DNA of 64,000 bases. Origin: Trissonchulus latispiculum (Eukaryota > Nematoda > Enoplea > Enoplida > Ironidae). The stretch is from the NCBI GenBank assembly GCA_030248195.1, contig JASAND010030682.1:1-64000 (forward strand). The letters run 5' to 3'. The position numbers and the translations under genes are program-made. A model generated the notes under the pieces. It did not search any database. It saw only the letters and a list, made by a program, of their open reading frames with translations, and had not been told where the DNA came from. The number at the start of each line of letters is the position of its first letter. Position 1 is the stretch's first letter. Shown piece by piece: positions 34,001-42,700 of this stretch.

Positions 34001-35971
34001 ATTTTAGGGCTTTTTCACCGGCCTTACCAAGGGCATGATTGGAACAGTGACCAAGCCAGTACAGGGTATCTTGGATCTAACGACGGGCGTTGCCTCAGCG
34101 GCCAAGGAAATGGTGGCCACAGCTGGTCCAACCAAATCCCGTTTCCCGCCGATGCGACTGAGACTTCCCAGGGTCCCGCTCAGTCTGACTGGCACACTGG
34201 TTGAGTACTCTGAACAGACGGCTGCCGGGCAGCAGATACTGTTCAAGTTGAATGGAACCAGCACTACTGAGCTGTATGTAATTATAGGTTTATGCCTACA
34301 ATATACACTAAAGTGTGTATTAATTTTAAACTATTAAAGTTCTGTGTATACGTAGATAATCTACAGTAGATTGTACTATTTTGGAAGTTTTTGAAAATGT
34401 TGGGTACCTTGTTTGATGACTAGTACACAAGTGCCTAACCTACTTTCTAGATAGGTTTGATTCTTCCGGTTTTCATCTGCTCGCTTAGCCAAAGTCAAAT
34501 TGCGACGAACCTGCAGCACAGTCGCAATACTAATTGTTTTCTCCCATTCCTATAATTTATTTAACAGTGTATTCTAGCAGTTTACATTTTCTTTTCTTAA
34601 TTTAATATTCTAAGGTAAGGAATTGCATCGATTCTTTGCTGTTTCAGCTGCCTGTCGGTGCATTTGCTGTTGGACGACGCTGACAGTCATGACGCGTCGA
34701 CTCCGGTCAGATATGGTCGCAGTCGAAGTACGGCCTCGCTGACCAAGTTTCGCTCCCAGCACCAGCACGTTCCCGGTTCCCTAGACGAGGACTATGCCTC
34801 AGTTTTGGCCAAAGTGGAACAGCTCCTTGCCCTGGTAACAACGGAAAACCTCTACATCATACGACAGTCTCCTGAGTTTGAGCATCGTATAGTGCTAACC
34901 GCCAGCTATGCTCAGTTGGTGCATATAACAACTGAGGAACGTGTCCAGGGCGGATTTCCGGGAGTTGGTAGGTTCCTAGCTCATAGTGTCTGCTTTAACT
35001 TCAATTCCAAGTTTGTGTTGTGCAATAAAGTTCGACCTGTAACGACTATGTCATGTACTTTTGGTAGGTAATAGCACTTTTCACTACAGATACAGAACTT
35101 GAACGGAATTCTTGTTGTTTGCCTCTGTTGTTTCTGGTTTCCTGCATAGTCTTAGTACTGGCAAGAGTACATAATAACTAAAGAGTGTGACAAGCGTCAA
35201 TCTCTTAGTTATTATGCTTGGGACATCATCTGCACGATAACGGCTGACCCCCCCCCCGCCCACAAATTAGACCCATCACTTCAAAGAAATTTGCACGCTA
35301 TGTTTGTGTTCTAAAGCTCAAAAACACCACAACTAGTCAGTTGGTTCAATGTGCGTCTGTTGCTAGCTTCAGCACACATGTAGGGTGCTCTTTGAAGTGA
35401 TGGGTCTAATTTGTGGGGGGGGGGTCAGCCGTTATCGTGCAGATGATGTCCGAAGCCTAATAACTAAGAGCTTGACGCTTGTCACACTCTTAGTTATTAC
35501 TCTTGGTACTGGCATAGCTGTTTAGATTTAGTTCTAGAATTGGCAGTGTCGAATTTTGTCACTTTGTCGTAATTGGTTACATTTTCCAAGTTCAACTGCA
35601 ACTCGCTAACTAGAAAAACTAATTTTTTGTTTATTTTAGCACTGGAAATAATGCCTAGATCAAATCAATCCCGCAAATCGGCTGTCAAGTGCTGCAGTCT
35701 TATAAAGGCACAAGAGGTGAGTTATTGTAGTTGGTTTTGAGTTTTTTCCGGATTTTTGTCCTTCATTTTATGTCATAATTGTTCCAGCTCTGTTTATCAG
35801 ATTGATAGCATGAATGTTTGAATTGAATGTTTGCTTTAGCTTTTCTATTTCAGTTTTTTCAGTCTATTTTCTTTATTTCAGTTAGTTGAAGATGTAAATT
35901 CCGCGAAGTCAAGATTTGAAGACAATCGAAAAAGCCTGTGGTACACTGAACAATGGTCCTTAGATATTTAA
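10219..35971 (+). CDS. VPS13-family bridge-like lipid transfer protein (VPS13D-like), C-terminal part, 47 exons
   Basis: I assembled 47 exons with GT-AG borders (one GC-AG). Every junction is phase-compatible and the total is 2,399 codons plus stop. The family moves bulk phospholipid between membranes at organelle contact sites. Recognisable landmarks, in order, are the extended central region, the VAB/SHR-binding repeats (NLLPVDLHF near 25380; VPFWLINKSGLPL near 26140), the YAWDDP motif (28426), the RPGSGVLSVKVSNQG segment (29723), the ATG2-C-like membrane-binding region (32056-34200) and a PH-like C-terminus. The phrases VVLGP and RPGSGVLSVKV point to the D subfamily, from memory of family motifs. 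The N-terminal chorein domain is not in the window, so the gene is incomplete at its 5' end. Full VPS13D proteins are over 4,000 residues. No in-frame stop or frameshift is seen, so the locus looks functional. Confidence 0.88.
12885..13145 (-). repeat. tRNA-Leu-derived SINE in a VPS13 intron
   Basis: On the minus strand, 13145-13068 contains a leucine-tRNA-like head with GATGGCCGAGTGGTCTA as A box and GTGGTTCGATCCC as B box. A body of at least 180 bases follows, down to about 12885. The left end is uncertain. The body creates an open frame on the plus strand that looks like an extra VPS13 exon but breaks the exon phase. Confidence 0.6.
17218..18354. mobile_element. hAT-like non-autonomous element packed with a 41-bp satellite
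   Basis: The left end CATGGGCGCACCCAGA (17218) and the right end, complement CAGGGGCGCACCCAGG (18354), are inverted repeats with a hAT-type terminus. A perfect 8-bp target duplication ACTGTTGT flanks them at 17210-17217 and 18355-18362. G and C runs sit just inside both ends. The left interior is a tandem array (17355-17995). No transposase is encoded; the open frame at 17805-18455 runs through the array and past the end, so it is not a gene. The element sits in a VPS13 intron. Confidence 0.72.
17355..17995. repeat. 41-bp tandem repeat array
   Basis: About 15 copies of a unit near 41 bp with the core CGCCTGCGGCGCTTTTCTAT followed by an AT-rich spacer ending TTTTTCT. Copies are most regular at 17355-17660 and degrade towards 17990. 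The array lies inside the hAT-like element. Confidence 0.75.
18363..18567. other. Intron sequence, no further feature
   Basis: Remainder of the VPS13 intron after the hAT-like element. Nothing beyond the acceptor at 18567/18568 is recognised. Confidence 0.4.
18568..26193 (+). CDS. VPS13 exons 16-25 (VAB/SHR-BD region begins)
   Basis: Exons: 18568-18629, 19035-19167, 19429-19509, 23236-23347, 23604-23744, 24158-24317, 24831-25038, 25266-25458, 25606-25788, 26128-26193. YRDYVPYLFKNEAG (from 19438) matches the family phrase for a folded adaptor-binding repeat, as does GETVPFSFSA (near 23296). The exon at 25266-25458 carries LTLCNLLPVDL, and 26128-26193 carries VPFWLINKSGLPLI, both hallmarks of the VAB (Vps13 adaptor binding) repeats. 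The intron between 19509 and 23236 is enlarged by satellites and a foldback element, and the one before 18568 holds a hAT-like element. The first exon (62 bp) and the last (66 bp) are the shortest and the least certain at their borders. Confidence 0.82.
18718..18955. mobile_element. MITE fragment with CAAGAGTACATAAT end
   Basis: CAAGAGTACATAAT at about 18719 and GACGCTTGTCATACTCTTA near 18927-18945 resemble the two ends and the subterminal sequence of the intact MITE at 35163-35505. Boundaries are approximate and no target duplication was found. Confidence 0.35.
19535..19560. repeat. Perfect 11-bp-stem palindrome
   Basis: AGGGGGAGCGC and its complement GCGCTCCCCCT are separated by GTTA. CTAG overlaps the right end of the stem. 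The hairpin lies 25 bases inside the intron and starts a repetitive region that runs to 22719. A Helitron-like 3' end was considered but is not established. Confidence 0.6.
20385..20945. repeat. About 149-bp tandem repeat, 3 to 4 copies
   Basis: Units recur at spacings of about 150 and 148 bases (TTTTTCCAAAA near 20461, 20611 and 20759) with a degenerate fourth near 20886. Each contains GGTATCAAATGAAAGC and TGGAGGACCCCTCTAAAG. Because the unit is close to a multiple of three, it creates long false reading frames on both strands. Confidence 0.75.
20985..21455. repeat. About 59-bp tandem repeat, 8 copies
   Basis: Unit core CAGCCTAAGATGACGCACCG followed by TGTATTAAGTTCTGAAAAGG, starting near 21005, 21063, 21122, 21181, 21240, 21299, 21357 and 21415. 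The motif GCACCGTGTATT also occurs in both arms of the neighbouring foldback element. Confidence 0.78.
21616..22719. mobile_element. Foldback element with 302-bp inverted arms
   Basis: The arms at 21616-21917 and 22418-22719 are inverted copies of equal length, essentially identical by eye, around a 500-base loop. Both outer ends read ACTAGGGGGGAAAATGCC. Each arm contains a unit of about 56 bp repeated three times (GGCGACTAAAATGAAAGAAA core) plus GCACCGTGTATTTAA, which is shared with the adjacent 59-bp satellite. The loop holds a TA microsatellite. No protein is encoded and no clear target duplication was found. It sits in the 3.7-kb VPS13 intron. Confidence 0.75.
22030..22080. repeat. (AT)n microsatellite
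   Basis: About 25 AT dinucleotides with one ACAT interruption, in the loop of the foldback element. Confidence 0.95.
26358..31557 (+). CDS. VPS13 exons 26-39 (VAB repeats to APT1-like region)
   Basis: Exons: 26358-26458, 26832-26963, 27126-27264, 27408-27592, 27969-28092, 28226-28298, 28421-28577, 28868-28934, 29151-29339, 29547-29795, 30247-30297, 30583-30738, 30858-30995, 31427-31557. Landmarks are SLVPLLFSFADDD, YNIGIQVQPGLGVYKGTMSV, the Trp-rich WHWPRQDRDLLLAVRR, SEVPLLYQQ (split by the intron after 28092), VDYAWDDPRKPP and ATQLWRMGPQGFLENVG. Exon 29547-29795 carries VVLGP and RPGSGVLSVKV. The intron after 28092 reads GAG|GCACGT at the donor and gives the conserved SEVPLL phrase only if a GC-AG intron is used. 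Confidence 0.84.
29954..30225 (-). mobile_element. Probable retrotransposon 3' fragment in a VPS13 intron
   Basis: The minus strand carries a 91-codon open frame ending at a (CAA)n tract, seen as (TTG)n at 29954-29972 on the plus strand. The frame contains PIWVLTLALWSSGKSLG and VSGPIESVFRWLEAS. A protein end running into a simple-repeat tail is typical of the 3' end of a LINE, but I cannot assign a clade. Confidence 0.4.
31082..31256. mobile_element. Short MITE with GTCGAC ends (copy 1)
   Basis: The ends GTCGACACCATACATGTGC and, complemented, GTCGACCAGACATGTGC form imperfect inverted repeats around a GC-rich core. The core, read on the minus strand (GACCCCTCTGGGGG then GTGAGCTCCAGGTCT), resembles 43930-43970, which has GACCCCTCTGTGGG and GTGAGCTCGAAGTCT. 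It lies in the intron before the exon at 31427. Confidence 0.5.
32056..35971 (+). CDS. VPS13 exons 40-47 (ATG2-C-like and C-terminal region, stop)
   Basis: Exons: 32056-32297, 32767-32936, 33307-33412, 33678-33781, 34008-34273, 34648-34967, 35640-35716, 35882-35971. The first encodes a helical segment ending near FGPFQLLMDGVTVHFT. The next four give the strongly conserved amphipathic run with DFLGNPLGLFNDVAGGF, GLAHGVTNTAAK, GHLVGGVKGLGIGIYGG and GFFTGLTKGMIGTVTKPVQG, the part that docks the protein on organelle and lipid-droplet membranes. The last three cover a divergent PH-like end with a Ser/Arg-rich loop near 34700. Translation stops with TAA at 35969-35971. I see no strong AATAAA signal immediately downstream, although the 3' flank is AT-rich. 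Confidence 0.88.
35163..35505. mobile_element. MITE with long inverted repeats, family CAAGAGTA
   Basis: Arms of about 120 bp (35165-35286 and 35391-35503) are nearly identical inverted copies containing GAGTGTGACAAGCGTCAA and CATCATCTGCACGATAACGG. The direct repeat GTACTGGC at 35155-35162 and 35506-35513 is a convincing target duplication. It sits in the intron between the last VPS13 exons. Related ends occur near 18719, 38452 and 41127. Confidence 0.7.
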
Positions 35972-38900
35972 TTTAATTTATCAGTTTTATTTGTATCTAT
36001 ATTTTATGTTATTTATTAATTTATTTTTAATTTGTAATCCAATTTGGCCGTCCGGTTATTTATTTTTATTTTTCCTGTAACTAGACTGCTAGTCTTATGT
36101 GCAATTCATCTTTTCTTTCCTTCTTTCCTTCCTTGATGGTGTTCATACCTTATCGCGTTTAAACTATTGTAATTTTTGAAATATATAATTTGTGTGTCTA
36201 TGCAAGTAGAATTTTAACGAACTGTTAAGTAAACTCGACGCATTGTCTGGCTTTTGTAGGAAGCAAAATAGGAAGGTATGGGATGCATGTGTACACTAGT
36301 ATCATTGTAAAGAAGGGAGGTTGGTTTCGAATGACAGGTTTAAAAGGAATGAGTGGCCACCGCTAGAGTTGTTGGCCGGCCGAGGAAAACCCTGCCAGCC
36401 GGCGCTGAAGTAACAGTAAGAGTTCTACATAATAGTGTGACTTATAATGTCACACTTATGAGCTCGCGAACCATGCCGTGGGCGCTAGCATCCTACTGAC
36501 AAACGGCCCTAAACGGTTTTCAATGTTGCGGTGCATGGCTGATGCTTCCTCTTGCTGTTTGTATCTTCAGTCGTGTGTGAGTGAGTTGGATAAATGATGC
36601 TACCGAGCGGATGGACCTCTTCTGGACCTCCTGATCTGTCTTGCGAAGACGTGTGTTGTGTTGGGCTGCTGGGCATGGTGGCTAATTATCTTATCACCAT
36701 ATCATAGATATATAGTTGCCGTAAATTCCGATAAGACTAGGCTTTTTAAGTTAGCCTCTTAGCCAAGTACGGATAAGCATAGAACAATAGGTTATGGGTT
36801 GTGGTCGCAATTTCGACCATCTCCGATTTTTCTCATTTTCACTTGTGCTTCCCATCATGGGTCCCCAAAACAAGACACTTGCGTTTGTTGCAAAACTTGC
36901 CCTACCTCACAATAGTCCTCCAGAGGTGACGCCGACATGTGTTAAACATAGGGAAATGAAAATTTCGCACTGACCAAACGTTTGAGCGCTGTGCAAGAGC
37001 AAATGAGTTATAACTTGGCACTGATTTGATTAGATGATTTGATTTGATTATTTGAACTATGAATGATTTGATTCAGTTAGATTAATCAAAAATCAAAAGT
37101 CGTATCAAAATACTTTTGATTCGATTCGAATCAAAAATCAAAACAACCGTACTTGGCAGTTGGCACAAAGTTAGTGTGGACTAGGTAGCGAGTTAATATC
37201 TGAAGTGTTTTTGCGTTAGCTCAGTGGTAGAAAGTTTCAAAGTTGGGTGAAGTCGATTTTTGCACAATTCTGAGTTCTGACTTGCAATTACAAAAGAGTC
37301 ACCAAAGAACTGTTTCGTCGTAGCCTGAACTAATCATTCACTAACCATTCAACTAACCACTGCACAGGTTTCGCGTATGGGTATTAACACAGTACACAAG
37401 TAGAAGTTTAACTTGCATACACAATGCTTCAAAATATGTCAAGTTGGATATATAATCACTCGATATAATTTTCTGTACGCCCCACTCCAGTTGGTCTTGC
37501 ACCGGTTAGGAGTAGTGTCTGTCAGCTTGACGTTAATTTTGTAAATTTGTCTGGGGGTTAGCTGACACCGAATAATGTCTTTAACAATTACCCGAGGCGT
37601 TTCGCAAGGATGGAGATTTGCCCATCAGCGACTGTGTGATGAGCGCACCTCGGCAGCTCTACCCGAAGGCGGCCGCCCCTTAACTCTCAGTAAATTGTAG
37701 ACATCAGTGGGGAAATAGCTACAGATAGCACCAGCCGGCACCAGAAAAGGATTTCACAAAAAAAGCCTGGTCCCGCTGGTCCACGAAGTTTGGAAGTGGG
37801 CATATACACATTACAACCACGCAGCAAATACAACGCAGAGCAAATGTAAAAATGATTTATGTTTTTAAACGATTCATGCCTGTGATCCCACGATGTAGAA
37901 GGCTTGGGGCTATTCTGATGGCAGCAAGGGCAGGATTCATTTTTTTAGAATGGTGGGAAGTGGTAGTGGTCGAGATGCAGCATTGCAGATTAAGTGGTAG
38001 TTGTAGCCCATTTCAGTGTTCAGATTCTGTAAATATAACTGACAGTAAACACAAAGTAATGATTCCTCGGTGCGCCAATTTTCACATATGAAAGGAAAAT
38101 GTGTGTGTTAAGTTTCACTGCAATTTCTGGTGTTTAACTGTAGATGCGTGCCTCTGTGCGATGACGGAGGAGTAAAAAATGGCAAATTTTCAACTTTCCC
38201 AAAAATACAGCTAAATATTATATCATATTGAAGCACGCTGATTGTTTTGTCGCCCAGAGGGCAGTCAGCGACCTTTAATCGCCTTCGAATCACCAGCCGG
38301 TCATGACGTTGGTCAGCCGGACCGGCCAGCACTCAGCAGCCGGTCGTTCCAGCGGTACTAATGTAACTGCGGGGGGGGGGGTTCGTTAGTGCGCAAAGCA
38401 TGCTCGCGTGCTGATAACAAAGTGTGACGTTTGTCACAGTCTTATCATTATGTACTCTTGGTAATAGTAACTAACACCCCAGTAAGTTGAATTCCAAAAG
38501 ATGATATAGGGTCCCACTTAACTAATTGAAATTAGTTATGTTAGGCCGGCCCACATGAGCACTCGGCGGGCAAAACATATATTTCAACAATTTACTAGTT
38601 TTCTCTGTACGTCGGCCTTTAAATTGTGCGGATATACTTGTTTTATCACCCCTAGACAGTCGTTTATCGCCTTTCCAGCCATCTGACTGACATTCCGACG
38701 GATATACCGTTTATGAAATGTTGCCTTCTTTAAGTCAAAATAACTAAACTGAATGCTTTATTCACATGTCCATGACTGACAATGATGAAGAACAAAGCTT
38801 TTTTCAGTTTCTTTGTGTTGTACCGTTTCGGACATCACAGTTTGTGAACACTTGAACAGCGCAAGGCGAGCAAGGAAGTGACAGTGACGTGACGTTTTTG

Positions 38901-39748
38901 ATCTCATGAAGCCGTGGGAGGGAAGGAATTGCGAAGATGAAGTATACATAAATGCCCAGCAATTTAGTTTTCTATTAAACGAACGAAAGATCAACGAAAA
39001 GAAGAGGTACTTCGAGAACAAACGGGTTATCTATGCAAGTAAATTGTGCTTTAGATACGTAATTGTGCTTAGAAAAATAATTAAGGTAGCGTATTTGATT
39101 ATAAATAATGTATGAAGCACAAACATAATTAACTAAATCGTAGATTGTATGTTAATTTTGCTTAGTGCTGTGTTTATTATTGTGCAGAACACGCTATTCC
39201 ACATTTGCTCGTTATCGTTTTACTCTTTCTTCTGACACGCCCAGAATTAATTTGCTTTGGTTAAGAGCAGAAAATTTCGGGAACTTTCGTTAATAAAATT
39301 CTTTACCGAAGCAAGTTATTTTTTGCCTTGATATACTATATGTTGCTTTTCTGTCCACTGCTCTAGGAAGTGAGGTCCAACAAAGGAATAACGTTAGGTT
39401 TCAAAAATAAAACTCTTAAAAAGCTTCCTGAGTCAGAAAATTAAGTTAGTCTTTTATTTAAGAAGGGTGAGTATACAACTTTCTTCTTGGAAATCCCACA
39501 CTGAGTAGCTTTTACAGTATCTTTTAATATATCTTGTTTTGAGAATATCTCCTATTTTGACAATATTCTATGACCAATGAATGATAAATTGTTTTTAGCT
39601 TCGTTCGCAATCTTTTTCTCGCATCGCAATTATCCATGATTACGGTCTTTGTATTGAACTGATGGATGAATCAGGAAAAATTTGTGATTTTATGGTGTCT
39701 GCATTTCAATAAGAACGGCATTTTGTTATTTTAGAGTTTTCGGAAATA
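35972..39748. other. Intergenic stretch between VPS13 and the receptor gene
   Basis: No gene is recognised. Contents: an AT-rich VPS13 3' flank; a palindromic GATTTGATT/AATCAAAATC run at about 37025-37140; a CAAGAGTACATAAT-family remnant at about 38400-38460; and a segment at 38690-39130 repeated at the end of the window. An A-box-like sequence (TTAGCTCAGTGGTAGA, near 37218) lacks a B box. Confidence 0.5.
38690..39130 (+). repeat. Segmental duplicate, copy 1 (5' flank of receptor gene)
   Basis: This 440-base segment matches 63547-64000 almost base for base in long blocks, for example GCTTTATTCACATGTCCATG and TATCTATGCAAGTAAATTG, with scattered substitutions and small indels. It lies about 620 bases upstream of the receptor start codon. 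Confidence 0.85.
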
Positions 39749-42700
39749 ATGTCCAATACCAGAAATCTATTTTCCTTTGATGATCAGATTAGCCGGCTCT
39801 TTGCACCGTTAGTGCAAACATCAGGAGCTATTACTGTCTTCATAAACGTTCTAGCAATTATCCTAATTGCAAGAATGTTGCAAAAGCAACGGCACTCATG
39901 GAAGTACCACGGGATTGTTTTAAGTCTGTTCATAAGTAAGATTGTTTTAATGTTCTTACAGTTTTGCAGGTTTTCTGCACTTGGCAATATGGTTTTCTTT
40001 TAGTTGTATTAGGTTCACTTTAAAATAATTTAGAGACAGTGTCACGGTGAAATTTTTTCACCTAGAATTTTCCCCCCGGAAAAATATCACCGGTGAAATA
40101 TTCCCCCGGAAAAATATCACCAGTGAAATTTTTCCGGGAGAAATGATTTTACCGATACAATGTAATTGAAATTTTCAAGCAATTATCAGCTTTCCAACCA
40201 ATTTCTTTCTTAGAATATTATCTAATCAATAGAATCTTAATTTTTGCCTGGCATATTTTTTTATAAAATTAACACACAAGGAAATGATCTCAGATAAAGA
40301 GTCCCTCAAAATTTAGGATATTTGTTATGCTGTGAATTATTCCTTTTTAGGGTACTGAAACATCATTTTTTAGTAAAGTCGTCACAGAAATGCTCAATGG
40401 GAAAGATTAAAGGACTGTACTTGATCATTACTATCCACTGTGTTATATGTTTTTGATCGTGTTCCCCTCACATTTGCGGTTTCAGAATTTCTGGGACAAG
40501 GGATTAAAATCAAAGGAGCAGTAACAATTCCAAAATTAATTCTTCGCTCCCAAATTTTCGAATAATTTTTGTAGTTTATTGTATTCAATGTTTCACTAAA
40601 TAAGATTAAGTTTAGATTAACCCAATTTTAAATGTCCAGTAAACTATACTTCTTCAAAATTTTCTCTGGAAAGAGTACACACCTAGCTTTGGCCTAATGA
40701 TAAACTTCAAGGATAATCCAAATTTAAACAAAAAACCAAATTGCCGGCTGTTTTTGCCCAGATTTTGAGTCAAATAACCGAAAAATATCGGACTCGCAAG
40801 ATTGGGCGATTCCCAGAACCGGGGGTTGAACCTTCTCGCTTTAAGCACGCCAGAGTCTAATGTAGGCCATTTCTTGGAATGAAATCAAATCCAGTCTCGG
40901 ATTTGTATAGACGGGTGAGAGAACTTTCGGCTCGATTCCTTCAAATGCCGGAGATTGCTGCAAACCTGTTTTGCCGACTTTCGGCAAGATTTAGACAAAA
41001 ATCGAGAAACCGCTAAAAATTTGAACCGAACTCAATGCAAAGCTTGTACCGTCCTGCCGTGCAGTTCGCATCAAGCCTTTGCTTCTTTCGTTCCTGATAA
41101 ATGGAGCGATTCTGATAAATATTAACCAAGAGTACACAATAACTATGTAAGTTGCACACAAAAACTTATTTCAAATATCATCTGAATTTTGCTTTAATAT
41201 TGCTTGTCACCTGTCACCTAAGACTAGGCTTTTGCAGTTAAGAAATTTCTCGGGTTGAGCTCGGACTTGGGTCAACCAACCTCATCGGGCCGCGCGCTAG
41301 CTTGGCCCGAGACTGGCCCGAGGCCCGAAACCCGAGGCCCGATTCACGGCCGAGGGCCCGAGTGGCCCGAGTATAGCCCGATGAACCTTCATAGCTCGAT
41401 TACCTGTCGTTTCAAGTGCGCATCATCAGCTGTGGTTAGAAAGTAACTTTTCACGTTATATTTTCAGATAATGCTTTGAGCACTAATTTGCAAGCACGAA
41501 CAGGAGCTTATCTTATTTTTGGATAAGTAATGGATGGTTCAAAAAAGGAATGAAAAAATATAGTGCAAACACTCATACAGCTTATATTTAGTTATCTTAC
41601 ACACACAATTGGCCACTGACTATATCAGGAGTTTGCAAAACTTTACTTGTTGAGCTACCTAACCCGGGTTTGTCTGCCACCACAGGCAGAGTGACTAATT
41701 CCCTGTGAATTTTACAAACATTTCAATAAAGACAATTTATAAGCTTCAAGGCTTCCCGCTTCTGCCAGGCACAAACCTACCTAAGACTACTAAGTGTTCA
41801 GCAACCACTTTAACGCCTTGACCTTATCATATGTATAAGTATAGACAGTAGTTAGCTTTTCGCCTTTAATATCTACTTGAATGCCACCTTAAAGCCCCTC
41901 TGCTGCCACCCCTCCAATTGCACAGTCACCCGATTTGCTTCGACAGGCCTGAAAAAAGCTTTAGACACATACTACCAAAAAATGCAGTTAGTGGCTTTAC
42001 TATGCAATAAACATTCTAAGAGCTTTTAATCAGAACAAGTACATTTAGTTTTTAACCTTCCTTCAAGCTTAGACTCTCTAAGTCTTCTGTTAGAAGACAC
42101 CGATAAGAACTACGACGTATGATGCGGTGGCCTAAAGCTAAGTTTAAGAAACTTTATGATTTTACGTTATAACTTAAAATTCAGATTCCTCCCCTTATAA
42201 ACTGTTGTAGGCCAGGGTCAGAGCAGAGCTAGCTCGTAATGCTTTTCTCATTACACTTTATGGAACTAGTCTCATTACTCAGAAGGAACTAGTCACTAAA
42301 AGGAAAACGGAAAATTAGTTTCACTAAATTTGTTTCAGTGCGCATGTTTTGTGGCTTGCAGTTTGGCCCACATACATGAACGTTTATATGCGTAGAGGAA
42401 AATCGCAAAACACTAGAAACTGAGTATCTAAATTATAGTTGTTTGTGGCTGCGTTATAGAAACTAATAGCTAAAATGGCAAAGAACACCTATTTGCCGGA
42501 ATTCACTGGAAGATTGGAAGTTGGAAGCCATTTGAAACGATATGTCTTACAATAGACTAATGCAGGAGCAATGTCATAAATAAGATTGCATATGCATAAT
42601 AACATTAATCTTGGAAGTGGAGTGGAAGACTACACAAGCTAAGTTTGCAGTACAAATACAACATAAATCCTATGTTATGCAGTTACCGACCTCGACACTA

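Noticed and set aside
37213..37265. tRNA gene suggested by TTAGCTCAGTGGTAGA
   Set aside because: Only an A-box-like match; no B box and no foldable arms.
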